From: Bacteroidales bacterium
GTDB taxonomy: Bacteria > Bacteroidota > Bacteroidia > Bacteroidales > UBA3663
DNA length: 64,000 nucleotides
Assembly (NCBI GenBank): GCA_017449065.1
Contig: JAFSKF010000037.1
Coordinates: forward strand, 1 to 64,000
Direction: 5' to 3'
In this document: one piece after another, positions 25,063-35,481 of the stretch
Numbering within the stretch: the stretch's first letter is position 1
How the letters are laid out: every line of letters begins with the position of its first letter
The notes under the pieces: model-generated
The model's input: only the letters and a program-made list of their open reading frames with translations
The model's database searches: none
Told to the model about the DNA's origin: nothing
Position numbers and translations under genes: made by a program

Positions 25063-25117
25063 ACAAAACAATAAGCGGGTGTGTCAGAAAAATCGACACA
25101 CCCGCTTATTGTTTTGT
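25063..25117. terminator. Bidirectional terminator between frdB and mdh
   Basis: A perfect 23-bp inverted repeat (25063-25085 and 25095-25117) with a 9-base loop. The core is AAGCGGGTGTGTC and its complement, with flanking AACAAAA/TTTTGTT serving as a T-run in either direction. Confidence 0.95.
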
Positions 25118-25137
25118 TATTTATAAAGGAACCGGAA

Positions 25138-26136
25138 TCAGAGATTCGGGTTCACTTTGCTCCATTCGCTAATGGCAGGAACGATATTCAATTCAACCAA
25201 CTCATCGCGCATTTTGCAGAGGTGCGCGTAAGAAGCATCGAGGCTTGCCAACTCTTCGGGAGTACCGGTTGGCATCTTATAGGTGCAACCGCGCTCGTCC
25301 ATTGTGGTGTCCATTGCCATCATGATGTGGTTGTACTTCTCGTCGTTGCAGTAGGTGCCAGCAGGCCAACGGAAAGGCTCGCCTCCCATCACGCTGCGAA
25401 TCATCTCAACAGAGCAGTAGCTTGGGCTCTGGAAAGAGCTGCGTCCGCGAAGCTCGATGATCTTGGCGCCACCCTTGGTTACGGCTACCTTCATAGCATC
25501 CCATTCTTCCTGAGGAAACTCTGAAGTGCCCACGATCTCGGCCAAAGTGCGGTCGCCAATCTTGACTTGGCTTCCGAATACGGCCATTTGCTCTCCGTGT
25601 CCGCCAAAAGTACGGCATCCTTTGATGCTCGACTGAGGCACACAGAACTTCTTGGCCAAAGCCGACTGCAAACGTGTGGAGTCGAGGGCGGCCAATGTGG
25701 TAACCTGATTTGGCTTCAATCCGGAGTAAAGCAATGTAACCAAACCGGTCAGGTCGGCAGGATTGAAGATAATAACCACGTGCTTGACGTCCGGGCAGTA
25801 AGTCTTGATGTTCTCGCCCAAGCCGCGTGCGATTTCGCAGTTGCCTTTCAGCAGGTCCTCGCGGGTCATACCGGCCTTACGTGGAGCACCGCCTGAAGAA
25901 ATAATATACTTGGCGTCGGTGAATGCTTCCTTAACATTGGTTGTCCAGGTGACATTAGCACCCTCAAAACCGCAATGGAACATCTCTTCGGCTACACCTT
26001 CCAAGCCGGGAGCATAAACGTCGTAGAGACAAATATTTGGGGTAAGCTGCATGGTCAGCGCTGTCTGTACCATGTTCGAGCCGATCATGCCGGCTGCACC
26101 AACAATCACAAGTTTGTCGTTAGTCAAATAAGCCAT
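25138..26136 (-). CDS. mdh: Malate dehydrogenase
   Basis: The 332-residue NAD-dependent dehydrogenase has the Rossmann motif IVGAAGMIGS, a loop with GGAPRKAGMTREDLL (substrate arginine), NPADLTG and the catalytic histidine in TFGGHGEQM. It belongs to the branch common in Bacteroidales rather than the E. coli type. It reduces oxaloacetate to malate in the reductive branch leading to fumarate and the neighbouring fumarate reductase. It is transcribed alone from a promoter at 26227 and shares a terminator with frdB. Confidence 0.92.
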   Translation of the reverse strand: MAYLTNDKLVIVGAAGMIGSNMVQTALTMQLTPNICLYDVYAPGLEGVAEEMFHCGFEGANVTWTTNVKEAFTDAKYIISSGGAPRKAGMTREDLLKGNCEIARGLGENIKTYCPDVKHVVIIFNPADLTGLVTLLYSGLKPNQVTTLAALDSTRLQSALAKKFCVPQSSIKGCRTFGGHGEQMAVFGSQVKIGDRTLAEIVGTSEFPQEEWDAMKVAVTKGGAKIIELRGRSSFQSPSYCSVEMIRSVMGGEPFRWPAGTYCNDEKYNHIMMAMDTTMDERGCTYKMPTGTPEELASLDASYAHLCKMRDELVELNIVPAISEWSKVNPNL

Positions 26137-26226
26137 AATATTATTGTATTTAGTTGTATTTACCGTTTGTTATTTGTTTTTGAGCGACTTCTGTATTCAC
26201 TATAGAACTTGCTCAAACTTGTACGG

Positions 26227-26234
26227 CAAAGGTA
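26227..26234 (-). promoter_or_regulatory. -7 box of mdh
   Basis: TACCTTTG on the minus strand matches TAnnTTTG and lies about 90 bases before the mdh start. The -33 element is not clear. Confidence 0.6.
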
Positions 26235-26260
26235 GGTATTTTTCTTTAATTTTTATGCAT

Positions 26261-26305
26261 AAAGAACAGAATATTGAGGCAAAACCGCCAAATATTCTGT
26301 TCTTT
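26261..26305 (-). terminator. Hairpin downstream of the DUF1573 gene
   Basis: AAAGAACAGAATATT (26261-26275) pairs perfectly with 26291-26305 across a 15-base loop. It lies 36 bases after the end of the DUF1573 gene and before the mdh promoter. On the minus strand only a short T-rich tail follows. Confidence 0.7.
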
Positions 26306-26340
26306 CTTTCAAGGTTGACAAATGTGTGTGTCATTTAGTT

Positions 26341-27414
26341 TTATTTATCCGCACTCATATTAACTATTACGCGCGAATTGCCCGGATCGTTGCTGATGAT
26401 CATCAAATGGTGAGTCAGTCGTCCCAATTTGTTTTCTGCCGGATTGTAGGTCACGGTGAGGGTGGTGCTCTGTCCGGGTTTGATCACGCTGTTGGCCAAT
26501 CGTACGCGGAACACTTTGGGCATATCGTTGGCAACTTTGCGGATGGTCAGCTTGCTCTTACCGGTATTACGGATGGTGATTTCGCGAACAACGTTCTCTG
26601 TGGCACTTTGTCCGAAGTCGAGGTTACTGTCCGAAACCTCAATCTCTCCGGCTTGTGCCCGATCCTTCTTGCTCAGTTTCGAGAAATCTTCCCAAATGTC
26701 AGCAGAAACGCTTACCACGTTGTTCTTCATCTGCGATTCCTTGCCCTTCACGAACACCTCAAATTCCTCGTTGTGTATGCCCCAATCCTTGCTCTTCGAG
26801 GTCAGGAATGTGATCAGCACTTTGCCTTCCTGCTTAGGCGGAATAATTTGCGGATGGGCTTCCAGATAGAGGTTGCCCGATACGCCGCGGAAGGTCAGCT
26901 GGATGGGTTCTTCGCTTTCGTTGTAGAACTGGAGCGTGCGGGTTCGGTTCGACCGGTTCGGATAGACGTCGAAGAAGTTCATCGATCGGGTCTTGCTGCG
27001 AAGTCCGGCACCCATCTCGTTCGTGTAGGTGTCCTCCGGCGTAGTGCTGCTTACCACATTGCCTCGAATGGTCACCTGCGTCTTGCTGTCGGTATTATCG
27101 ACAATCTGAACACTTTTCTGGAAGGGACCCGGGCGTCCTTTGGCATGATAGGTCACCTTGATTTCGCCGCTTTCGCCCGGACGGATCGGTTTCTTGGGGT
27201 ATTCCGGAACGGTACACCCGCAACTCGATGCTGCACGCAGAATCAGTATCGGAGCATCGCCTGTGTTCTTGAATTCGAAGGTCACAGTAGCGTCACCGTC
27301 TTTCTCCGAAATGGTGCCGAAGTCGTGCGATGTTTTGGTAAAGGTAAGCTGACCGGAAGCCAGCAATACCTCTACCGAAAGCAGTATGCATATTAGGGAA
27401 AACAATCTCTTCAT
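26341..27414 (-). CDS. DUF1573-domain secreted protein
   Basis: The 357-residue protein has a signal peptide (MKRLFSLICILLSVEVLLASG), then a first DUF1573 domain with TKTSHDFGTISEKDGDA and SSCGCTVPEYPKKPIRPGE, the diagnostic cysteine pair and proline-rich turn. A later immunoglobulin-like domain repeats the pattern (NLDFGQSATENVVREITIRN). DUF1573 proteins are abundant ASH/MSP-like beta-sandwich proteins of the Bacteroidetes envelope with no known reaction. It begins 21 bases after alaS and is likely cotranscribed with it. Confidence 0.85.
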   Translation of the reverse strand: MKRLFSLICILLSVEVLLASGQLTFTKTSHDFGTISEKDGDATVTFEFKNTGDAPILILRAASSCGCTVPEYPKKPIRPGESGEIKVTYHAKGRPGPFQKSVQIVDNTDSKTQVTIRGNVVSSTTPEDTYTNEMGAGLRSKTRSMNFFDVYPNRSNRTRTLQFYNESEEPIQLTFRGVSGNLYLEAHPQIIPPKQEGKVLITFLTSKSKDWGIHNEEFEVFVKGKESQMKNNVVSVSADIWEDFSKLSKKDRAQAGEIEVSDSNLDFGQSATENVVREITIRNTGKSKLTIRKVANDMPKVFRVRLANSVIKPGQSTTLTVTYNPAENKLGRLTHHLMIISNDPGNSRVIVNMSADK

Positions 27415-27435
27415 GCCGATTTGTTTTCAGTTTTC

Positions 27436-30048
27436 TTATTTCAGTTGTCCGATGATCTGTTCGACGGCTGCGGTCAGTCCGTCTGCGTTCTTGCCGCCTG
27501 CCTGTGCAAAGTGAGGCTGGCCTCCTCCGCCGCCCTGAATCAGTTTGGCGGCTTCCTTCACCAGTTTCGAAGCATTGATGCCTGCTGCCTTAGCGTCGTC
27601 GCCGACGGCTACGGTAAGCATCGGTTTGCCCTGATGTTGTGTGCCACCTACGAAAATAAGGTTGGCGTTCTCCATTCGGAGTTGGAAGGCGAGGTTCTTC
27701 ACGTCAGCCGGATCGGCCGGTCCTTCGTAGCGGATCAGTTTGAATCCGTTGGCGTCGGTGGCTTTGCTCAGCAACAGTTTCTTCACTTCCTGAACTTTCT
27801 CTTGCTTGAACTCTTCCACCTGTTTCTTGAGCTGGCTGTCTTCATCAAGCACTTTCTGGATGGTTTGTATCAGGTTGGGAGCATTGTTGAACAGCTCGCG
27901 CAAGCTCTTCACCATATCCTGCTGGGCGTCGAGCATATCTTCGACGGCTTTGCCTGTAATGGCTTCAATGCGACGCACGCCGGCAGCTACAGAACTCTCG
28001 CTCAGGATGCGGATCATACCGATGCGACCTGTGTTCGGAGCGTGGCAGCCGCCGCAAAGCTCGATGCTCGGACCGAATTTCACTACGCGCACTTCGTCGC
28101 CGTATTTTTCGCCGAAGAGTGCGATGGCTCCCAGTTTCTTGGCTTCATCGATAGGCATGTTGCGATGCTCCTCCAGCGGAATGGCTTCGCGCACCATCTT
28201 GTTGGCCAAATGCTCCACCTGACGCAGTTCCTCGTCAGTTACTTTCTGGAAGTGGCTGAAGTCGAAGCGGAGGGATTCGGGGGTCACCAGCGAACCTTTC
28301 TGTTCAACGTGTGTGCCCAAAACCTCGCGCAGGCAGTAGTCGAGAATATGCGTAGCAGTATGGTTGCATTGCAGGGCCATACGTGCTTCTTCGTCGATTT
28401 TGGCAACCACCGGAGCCGTGATGTCCTGTGGCAGTTTCTCAACGATGTGTACGGCCAGATTGTTTTCGCGCTTGGTATCGACCACCTTGATTACTTCGTT
28501 GCCGAAGGTTAAAGTTCCCTTGTCGCCTACCTGTCCGCCCATTTCGCCATAGAACGGAGTCTTTTCGAGCACAATCTGGTAGGAAACCTTGTTCTTTTGC
28601 TTGATGCTGCGATAGCGCAATACTTCGGTTTCTGTCTCAAAGAAGTCGTAGCCGACAAATTCGGTCGTACCGGGATGTAGTTCCACCCAGTCGCCGTTCT
28701 CGACGGCAGCGGCGTTGCGTGCACGCTCTTTCTGTGCCTGCATGTTGGTGTTGAATCCTTCTTCGTCGATGGTCAGGCCATTCTCGCGGGCAATCAGCTC
28801 GGTCAGATCGAGTGGGAATCCGTAGGTATCGAACAGCGTGAAGGCTTCTTTGCCGTCGATGATGCTCTTGCCGGCAGCTTTCGTGTCGGCCATGATGTTG
28901 CCCAACAGCTTGATGCCGTTGCCCAATGTGCGGAGGAAACTGTCTTCCTCTTCCTTGATTACCTTTACAATCAGATCGTTCTGTGCTTTCAGTTCCGGAT
29001 AGGCGTCGCCCATAGTGTCGATCAGGACAGGCAGCAGCTTATACAGGAAGGCTTCTTTCTGGTCGAGATACGTATAGGCATAGCGTACGGCGCGACGCAA
29101 GATGCGGCGGATCACATAGCCGGCTTTGGCGTTGCTTGGCAACTGGCCGTCGGTGATGGCGAAAGCAATGGTGCGGATGTGGTCGGCAATAACGCGCATA
29201 GCGATATCGGTTTTCTCATCCTGTCCGTAGCTCTTTCCGCTCAGGCTGCCGATCACCTGAATGATGGGCTGGAAGATATCGGTGTCGTAGTTCGAGGTTT
29301 TGTTCTGCATGGTGCGAACCAGACGCTCGAAGCCCATACCGGTATCGATCACGTGAGCGGGCAGTTTCTCTAAGCTTCCGTTGGCCATGCGGTTATACTG
29401 CATGAATACGAGGTTCCAGATTTCAATCACCTGCGGGTGGTCTTTGTTCACAAGCTCACGACCCGGCACCTGTGCTTTTTCTGCCTCCGAACGCGAATCG
29501 TAGTGGATCTCCGAACAAGGACCGCAAGGACCCGTATCGCCCATTTCCCAGAAGTTGTCGTGCTTATTGCCGTTCAGGATATGGTCTTTGGGCAGGAAGC
29601 GTTCCCAGATGGCAGCAGCTTCGTTGTCGCGCTCCAGACCTTCTTCTTTCGAGCCTTCGAAAACGGTGGCGTACATGTTTTTAGGATCGAGGTGAAGCTT
29701 ATCGACCAGATATTCCCAAGCCCAGCTGATGGCTTCCTCCTTGAAGTAGTCGCCGAACGACCAGTTGCCCAGCATTTCGAACATCGTGTGGTGGTAAGTG
29801 TCGTGACCCACTTCTTCCAGGTCGTTGTGCTTGCCCGATACGCGCAGGCACTTCTGGCTGTCGGCAGCACGGCTGAACTTCTTTTCGACGTTGCCCAGAA
29901 TAATGTCCTTGAACTGGTTCATGCCAGCGTTGGTAAACATCAGGGTCGGGTCGCCCTTCAGAACCATAGGAGCCGACGGCACAATGGTGCAGCCTTTCGA
30001 TGCAAAGAACTTCAGGAAGCTCTCGCGGATTTCTTTTGCAGTCATCAT
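27436..30048 (-). CDS. alaS: Alanyl-tRNA synthetase
   Basis: About 870 residues from the ATG at 30048 or the adjacent one at 30045 (M)[14 protein letters not shown]; the longer open frame to 30318 runs across the promoter and is not used. Class II catalytic domain: [41 protein letters not shown]. The editing domain has [12 protein letters not shown] and the second metal site CGGCH (usually CGGTH), followed by a C-terminal DHHA1-type domain ([14 protein letters not shown]). It charges tRNA-Ala and clears mis-charged serine and glycine. Confidence 0.95.
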   Translation of the reverse strand: MMTAKEIRESFLKFFASKGCTIVPSAPMVLKGDPTLMFTNAGMNQFKDIILGNVEKKFSRAADSQKCLRVSGKHNDLEEVGHDTYHHTMFEMLGNWSFGDYFKEEAISWAWEYLVDKLHLDPKNMYATVFEGSKEEGLERDNEAAAIWERFLPKDHILNGNKHDNFWEMGDTGPCGPCSEIHYDSRSEAEKAQVPGRELVNKDHPQVIEIWNLVFMQYNRMANGSLEKLPAHVIDTGMGFERLVRTMQNKTSNYDTDIFQPIIQVIGSLSGKSYGQDEKTDIAMRVIADHIRTIAFAITDGQLPSNAKAGYVIRRILRRAVRYAYTYLDQKEAFLYKLLPVLIDTMGDAYPELKAQNDLIVKVIKEEEDSFLRTLGNGIKLLGNIMADTKAAGKSIIDGKEAFTLFDTYGFPLDLTELIARENGLTIDEEGFNTNMQAQKERARNAAAVENGDWVELHPGTTEFVGYDFFETETEVLRYRSIKQKNKVSYQIVLEKTPFYGEMGGQVGDKGTLTFGNEVIKVVDTKRENNLAVHIVEKLPQDITAPVVAKIDEEARMALQCNHTATHILDYCLREVLGTHVEQKGSLVTPESLRFDFSHFQKVTDEELRQVEHLANKMVREAIPLEEHRNMPIDEAKKLGAIALFGEKYGDEVRVVKFGPSIELCGGCHAPNTGRIGMIRILSESSVAAGVRRIEAITGKAVEDMLDAQQDMVKSLRELFNNAPNLIQTIQKVLDEDSQLKKQVEEFKQEKVQEVKKLLLSKATDANGFKLIRYEGPADPADVKNLAFQLRMENANLIFVGGTQHQGKPMLTVAVGDDAKAAGINASKLVKEAAKLIQGGGGGQPHFAQAGGKNADGLTAAVEQIIGQLK

Positions 30049-30084
30049 ATCTTTATTTCTTGTTTTATTTTTCAAATATGCGCG

Positions 30085-30092
30085 CAAAGTTA
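30085..30092 (-). promoter_or_regulatory. -7 box of alaS
   Basis: TAACTTTG on the minus strand lies 36 bases before the alaS start. No clear -33 element. This placement supports the shorter alaS start. Confidence 0.6.
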
Positions 30093-30383
30093 TATAAATA
30101 ATGTGTACGATGGTAATTTTTCCCTGCAAAAAGTGCCGGTTCGGCCGGAATTGGCGTCTCAGTGTATAGTGTAGTGGGCAAAATAAGGTTTCGAATGAAA
30201 TTTTTATCGCTATTTTACGATTATTTTGAAAGCAAATCCTTGTTTTGAATAAAATTTTGCAATTATTATTTCTGATTTTAATAAACAAAAGTTCTAAAAT
30301 GCAAACTAACGCTTTCAAATTACTTTAATTTTGGAAAAATAAAAAGAAATTTGTAAAAAATATAAAAATAATTGGAAAAATAT

Positions 30384-30414
30384 TTGGCCGGCTCGAAAAA
30401 TGCCCTTATCTTTG
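30384..30414 (+). promoter_or_regulatory. Promoter of glnN
   Basis: TTGG (30384-30387), a 19-base spacer and TATCTTTG (30407-30414) form a consensus promoter. The leader to the start codon is about 145 bases, long enough for regulatory structure, though none was obvious. Confidence 0.85.
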
Positions 30415-30563
30415 CACCGTGAAAAGTTGAAAACGTGGGAAAAGTTATAAATTAAAAGGTATTTGTGCTTGTAAATGGTTAACAATTTGCTCGCTTCTCA
30501 AACAAATCACAAACAAAAGGAAAGAAGTTAATGTTATTTGTAAAACTTTAGACATTTTTACTT

Positions 30564-32750
30564 ATGAGCCAGTTAAGATTCGATGCTATCGAAAAGGCTT
30601 TTCAGAAAAAGGCCGTCGAAGTGGATGTTCCGGCAACGCGTCCGTCGGAATACTTTGGTGAACTTGTGTTCAATCGCGAGAAGATGCAGAAGTACTTGGA
30701 TGCCAAAACTCTCCATGCGTTGATTGATTGCATTGACAACGGCAAGCATCTCGACCGCAAGGTGGCCGATGGTGTTGCCGCAGGTATCAAGCAATGGGCT
30801 ATGGAACATGGCGTTACTCATTGCTGCCACTGGTTCCAGCCTCTGACAGAAACGACGGCTGAGAAGCACGATTCGTTTATGGAATACGACTGGAAGGGTG
30901 GTATGATCGAGGAATTTGAGGGTAAGAGCTTGGTTCAGCAGGAACCTGATGCTTCCAGTTTCCCGTCGGGCGGTATCCGTGCTACTTTCGAGGCACGCGG
31001 TTATACGGCTTGGGATCCTACCAGCCCTGTGTTCATTCTCGACGACTGCCTTTGCATTCCTACCGTATTTATTTCCTATACGGGCGAAGCGCTCGACAAC
31101 AAGGCTCCTTTGAAGAAAGCGCTGAAGGCTGTCAACGATGCGGCTGTGCCGGTTTGTCAGCTTTTCGATAAGAATGTGACCAAAGTGACTTCCAATCTGG
31201 GTTGGGAGCAGGAGTATTTCCTGGTGGATGATAACCTCTATAGCGCCCGTCCTGACCTGATGGCTACCGGTCGCACGCTGATGGGGCATGCTTCGAGCAA
31301 GAACCAGCAGATGGACGATCACTATTTTGGACAGATCCCGAGCCGCGTTCAGGCTTTCATGAAGGATCTGGAGATCATGGGCCATCGCTTGGGCATTCCG
31401 ATGAAGACCCGTCACAACGAGGTGGCTCCTAACCAGTTCGAGTTTGCGCCTATTTTCGGCGAAACCAACTTGGCTGTCGATCAGAATATGCTCATTATGG
31501 GTGTGATGAAGCGTGTGGCTCGCAAACACGGGTTCCGTGTGCTGTTGCACGAAAAACCGTTCGAGGGCATCAACGGTTCGGGCAAGCACAACAACTGGTC
31601 GCTCAGCACCAATACGGGTGTGATTCTCTATGCTCCGGGTAAGGATCCGATGAGCAACCTCCAGTTCGTCACTTTCTTTGTCAACACGCTCGAAGCTTTG
31701 CGTCGTCACGGAGCTTTGCTGAAGGCTTCTATCGCTTCGGCCACCAACGCCCACCGTCTGGGCGCCAACGAGGCTCCTCCGGCCATCATTTCGGCTTTCT
31801 TGGGCAAGACGATGACCGATGTGCTCCGCAAGCTGCTCACGGTTCCCGATGACACCGATATCGTGATTGCCGGCAAGCATGCCTACGATCTCGGATTGGT
31901 CGAGATTCCTGAGATCTTCATCGATAACACCGATCGTAACCGCACTTCTCCGTTCGCCTTCACAGGCAACCGTTTCGAGTTCCGTGCTGTGGGTTCGAAG
32001 GCCAACTGCTCGTCGGCGATGACGACCCTGAACACGATGGTGGCCGAACAGCTCACCGATTTCAAGGTGGAAGTCGATAAGGAACTGGCTGCGGGTGCTT
32101 CCGTCAAAGTGGCTGTCATGAAGACCTTGAAGCCTATCATCGCCCGCATCATCGATACGGTTTGCTTCGATGGCAACGGTTATGCCGACACTTGGCCGAA
32201 GGAGGCACAGAAGCGAGGTCTGGATATCGAGCGCTGCGTGCCTAAGATGTTCCTCGAGAACGTGAAGCCCGATGCCGTTGCGATGTTCGAGAAGATGGGT
32301 GTGTTCACTCAGTCGGAGCTGCATGCCCGCAACGAGGTGAAGTTCGAGACCTATGTGAAGCTGGTTCAGATTGAGGCGCGTGTATTGGGCGATCTTGCCA
32401 TCAACCACATCATTCCGGCCGCTATCACCTATCAGTCAACGCTGCTCAAGAATGTGGCAATGGTGAAGAGCTTGTTCCCCACCGAGTGGGAGAATCTTTC
32501 TTCGTCCGAAGTTTCGATCATCAAGAAGATTGCCGGCTATAATGCCGACATCAAGGCGAAGGTCGATGCAATGGTTGAGAAGCGCAAGGTGGCTAACCGC
32601 ATCGAGGATATGTACGAGAAAGCGATGGCTTATTACGAGATTGCTGAATCGTTTGCCGCCATCCGTCGTCCAATCGACAAACTGGAGGAAATCGTTGACG
32701 ATAGCGTATGGCCGATGCCTAAGTATCGCGAACTCCTCTGGATCCGCTAA
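30564..32750 (+). CDS. glnN: Glutamine synthetase type III
   Basis: The 728-residue enzyme makes glutamine from glutamate, ammonium and ATP. Its length and opening (RPSEYFGELVFNREKMQKYL) are those of GSIII, first described in Bacteroides. Conserved blocks: WFQPLTETTAEKHDSF, WEQEYFLVD with metal-binding acids, VAPNQFEFAP, GINGSGKHNNWSLSTN (around 334-349, glutamate-binding His/Asn) and NRTSPFAFTGNRFEFRAVGS with the ATP-binding arginine. It is a stand-alone gene with strong promoter and terminator. Confidence 0.95.
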   Translation: MSQLRFDAIEKAFQKKAVEVDVPATRPSEYFGELVFNREKMQKYLDAKTLHALIDCIDNGKHLDRKVADGVAAGIKQWAMEHGVTHCCHWFQPLTETTAEKHDSFMEYDWKGGMIEEFEGKSLVQQEPDASSFPSGGIRATFEARGYTAWDPTSPVFILDDCLCIPTVFISYTGEALDNKAPLKKALKAVNDAAVPVCQLFDKNVTKVTSNLGWEQEYFLVDDNLYSARPDLMATGRTLMGHASSKNQQMDDHYFGQIPSRVQAFMKDLEIMGHRLGIPMKTRHNEVAPNQFEFAPIFGETNLAVDQNMLIMGVMKRVARKHGFRVLLHEKPFEGINGSGKHNNWSLSTNTGVILYAPGKDPMSNLQFVTFFVNTLEALRRHGALLKASIASATNAHRLGANEAPPAIISAFLGKTMTDVLRKLLTVPDDTDIVIAGKHAYDLGLVEIPEIFIDNTDRNRTSPFAFTGNRFEFRAVGSKANCSSAMTTLNTMVAEQLTDFKVEVDKELAAGASVKVAVMKTLKPIIARIIDTVCFDGNGYADTWPKEAQKRGLDIERCVPKMFLENVKPDAVAMFEKMGVFTQSELHARNEVKFETYVKLVQIEARVLGDLAINHIIPAAITYQSTLLKNVAMVKSLFPTEWENLSSSEVSIIKKIAGYNADIKAKVDAMVEKRKVANRIEDMYEKAMAYYEIAESFAAIRRPIDKLEEIVDDSVWPMPKYRELLWIR

Positions 32751-32772
32751 TCTCTCATTTTCTGCTATACAA

Positions 32773-32820
32773 ATCACACGCTGCCTGACGCAAGTCCGAC
32801 AGCGTGTGATGCTTTTTTTT
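32773..32820 (+). terminator. Terminator of glnN
   Basis: ATCACACGCTG (32773-32783) pairs perfectly with CAGCGTGTGAT (32800-32810), followed by GC and eight Ts. Confidence 0.92.
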
Positions 32821-32979
32821 ACTGCCCCGTTGGAGAAATTTTTTTTCCCAGTTAGAGAATAATTTTTTCTCAGTTAAGAAAAAATCGGCATTGCGGAGAA
32901 AATCTTGTTCTGAAACTGCGTTAAAACCGAGTTTCAAATGTTAAAATGAACCTAAATCGGGGAGTTTTCAACGATTTTC

Positions 32980-33010
32980 TTGCTCGTTTGAAGGGAATCT
33001 TGTATTTTTG
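32980..33010 (+). promoter_or_regulatory. Promoter of the GH43 gene
   Basis: TTGC (32980-32983), a 19-base spacer and TATTTTTG (33003-33010). The stretch between the glnN terminator and this promoter (32821-32979) is AT-rich with imperfect TTTTTTC/GTTAGAGAA repeats and holds no gene. Confidence 0.75.
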
Positions 33011-33101
33011 CGCAGAAATACTGACTTTTTGACAAACCAATTGCCTTCCTATTATATATAATAATGTGTAGGAGGCCCTAATAAAAACGCTAACTGAACC
33101 T

Positions 33102-35267
33102 ATGAAAAAAAGCGGAATCCTGACTCTCTTGAGTTTCCTGTTTGTGGCAACCTCGTTTGTGAACGTTCGTGCCGATGTTACCATACTGACCGATAGCGAT
33201 CTGAACGGAGCGTACAAGAAGGTGTCCTATAGCCGAGGCTCTGTCCACGATCCGTCCATCATCTATGATACGATCTCGAATCCTTCACGACCTGCGTTCT
33301 ATGTCTTCGGTTCTCACCTCGGATTCTGCAGAAATTCTTTGACCACCACCACTATTGGCGCCTGGCCATTGGAGATGGGTGGAGGAGAGTCTGATAGATG
33401 TACGCTTTTTGCCGATACCACCGGCAAGCAAGTGGGTTATGCCAATGCCTACACCACCCATCAGGTGACGAAGGTAAAGAACTATTTAGGCGAGGAAGTG
33501 GCTTTCGGTAATTTCGATGCACACGGATGGCAATTCAAGGACTATAATGTTCAGGGCAATCAATGGGCGCCCGATATGGTGTATAATCCTACCATGAAGA
33601 AGTGGCTGCTCTATATGTCGCTGAACGGCGACCATTGGTGCTCTTCCATCGTCTGCTTCTCGTCCGACAAAGTGACAGGGCCGTTCATCTATCAGGGTCC
33701 GGTAGTCTTCTCCGGTTTTCAGGGAACCTACGAGCACAATAGCTATGCCGCTGCTAACGATTGGCAGCACACCGATCTGGCCATCGCCACCGGAGCGACT
33801 TCGTTGCCTTCCCGTTATGCGAAAGGCGACAAGTGGGGCACCTATTGGCCGAACTGCATCGATCCTTGCGTGTTCTACGACGAAGAGGGGAAACTTTGGA
33901 TGGCCTACGGTTCCTGGTCGGGCGGTATCTGGATGCTCGAACTGGACGAAACCACGGGTTTGCGCGACTATACCGTCACTTATCCTGTAATGTATTCAAG
34001 CGGGTCGGATGCAGCCAATCAGACCTCCGATCCCTATTTCGGCAAGAAGATTGCAGGCGGCTATTATGTGAGCGGTGAAGGTTCGTACATCGAACACATC
34101 GGCAACTATTACTACCTCTTCATCAGCTACGGCTTCTTCTCGCCCGATGGCGGTTATGAGATGCGAATCTTCAGAAGTGAGCGTCCGGATGGTCCTTATG
34201 TGGATGCCAAGAATCTCTCGCCCGTCATGACTGCTTACAAGATGAATTACGGTCCTTCCGCTACGTTCAATGGAGGAATGAAGCTCATGGGCGGCTACCA
34301 ATGGGATTTGATGCCAAAGGCAGAGATTGCACAGGGGCATAATTCCGCCTTCACCGATCGGGAAGGGCGTTCCTATGTGGTTTATCACACAAAGTTCAAC
34401 GATGGGACACTCGGTCATGAGGTGCGTGTGCATCAGCTTTTCGTCAATCAGGATGGCTGGCTGGTGTCGGTTCCGTTCGAGTATCACAACGAAACCGTCA
34501 GCCAGGCGCAGGTGGATAGCGAAGAATCGGTCGGAAACGAGGAGATTCCCGGCAACTATCAGCTGATAGCGCACAATTACAAAGTGAAATACGATACGAT
34601 GGCCTATCAGAAGCCCGTCAATATTGTGTTGACGGCAAGTGCTGACGATCCCTATAGCGGAACCGTCTCTTCTACCTATACCTCCTATAGCGGTACTTGG
34701 ACGCGCATCAAAGGCACCGATCACGTGGAAATGAAATTGGGAAGTCTGATCTATCGGGGTGTGTTGACCCGTCAGACCGTCGATTATTCGAACATTCCGG
34801 CTGTCTGCTTCTCCATCGTTTCCTCCACCGGACAGGGAACGACCGGAGCAACGGCTCAGCGTGAAATCTGGGGTGTGAAAGCCGATGCAAAGGCAGCCAT
34901 CAAATACACGCTCGACAATCTGACCCTTCCGGTGAAAGATCAACAGGAAGTTACCTCCAATCTGTCTTTGCCGACAACGGGAAAACTGGGTGCGCTGGTA
35001 AGTTGGATTTCTTCCGACGAATCGGTGTTGACTTCGAAGGGTGTAGTGGCCGGTTCCGGTATCATTACCCTGACGCTGAATGTCGGTAAGGATGAGTATG
35101 CCTATCAGAAGGAATATACCCTGAAGGTGGGCGATTATATGAGTATTTCGGATGTGCAGGAAGATCCTGCCGCAGAACGTCCTGTTTATGACTTGTTGGG
35201 TCGCAAGGTGGATCGGGCTACACGAGGTATTTTCATAGTGGACGGCAAGAAAGTAATCATCAAATAG
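33102..35267 (+). CDS. Secreted GH43 endo-alpha-1,5-arabinanase-like enzyme
   Basis: The 721-residue protein has a signal peptide (cut after about residue 24, NVRA), then a GH43 five-bladed propeller: general base D50 in SVHDPSII, D254 in NCIDPCVFYDE, and the general acid E326 in SGEGSYIEH. An arabinanase C-terminal beta domain (about 480-600, YQLIAHNYKVKYD onward) and a small Ig-like domain (about 610-690) follow. The tail YDLLGRKVDRATRGIF ending DGKKVIIK is shared with other secreted proteins here and resembles type IX secretion sorting ends. It should cut arabinan side chains of pectin. Own promoter; no terminator was seen before the next gene. Confidence 0.88.
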   Translation: MKKSGILTLLSFLFVATSFVNVRADVTILTDSDLNGAYKKVSYSRGSVHDPSIIYDTISNPSRPAFYVFGSHLGFCRNSLTTTTIGAWPLEMGGGESDRCTLFADTTGKQVGYANAYTTHQVTKVKNYLGEEVAFGNFDAHGWQFKDYNVQGNQWAPDMVYNPTMKKWLLYMSLNGDHWCSSIVCFSSDKVTGPFIYQGPVVFSGFQGTYEHNSYAAANDWQHTDLAIATGATSLPSRYAKGDKWGTYWPNCIDPCVFYDEEGKLWMAYGSWSGGIWMLELDETTGLRDYTVTYPVMYSSGSDAANQTSDPYFGKKIAGGYYVSGEGSYIEHIGNYYYLFISYGFFSPDGGYEMRIFRSERPDGPYVDAKNLSPVMTAYKMNYGPSATFNGGMKLMGGYQWDLMPKAEIAQGHNSAFTDREGRSYVVYHTKFNDGTLGHEVRVHQLFVNQDGWLVSVPFEYHNETVSQAQVDSEESVGNEEIPGNYQLIAHNYKVKYDTMAYQKPVNIVLTASADDPYSGTVSSTYTSYSGTWTRIKGTDHVEMKLGSLIYRGVLTRQTVDYSNIPAVCFSIVSSTGQGTTGATAQREIWGVKADAKAAIKYTLDNLTLPVKDQQEVTSNLSLPTTGKLGALVSWISSDESVLTSKGVVAGSGIITLTLNVGKDEYAYQKEYTLKVGDYMSISDVQEDPAAERPVYDLLGRKVDRATRGIFIVDGKKVIIK

Positions 35268-35338
35268 ATGATTTGGCATATATAAGTGACAAACCAAACT
35301 TTTTTTTACATAGGTGGTGTTAATTGTAAACTGATTTG

Positions 35339-35369
35339 TTTGAGGCGTGTTAAATAATGTTTATATTTG
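35339..35369 (+). promoter_or_regulatory. Promoter of the 1194-residue secreted protein gene
   Basis: TTTG (35339-35342), a 19-base spacer and TATATTTG (35362-35369) match the consensus. The 5' leader is about 105 bases. Confidence 0.8.
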
Positions 35370-35481
35370 CGCACCGAAAATATGCAAATCAGATACAATA
35401 ACTCCGTTTTTGCCTATTCTAATCTTGGTGACTAATTAACCGTGATAATTACGTGTCTTACTTATTAAATCTAACTTTATT

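Noticed and set aside
30573..32408. A 611-codon minus-strand frame opposite glutamine synthetase
   Set aside because: Lies wholly within a textbook GSIII gene; the peptide has no recognisable motif.
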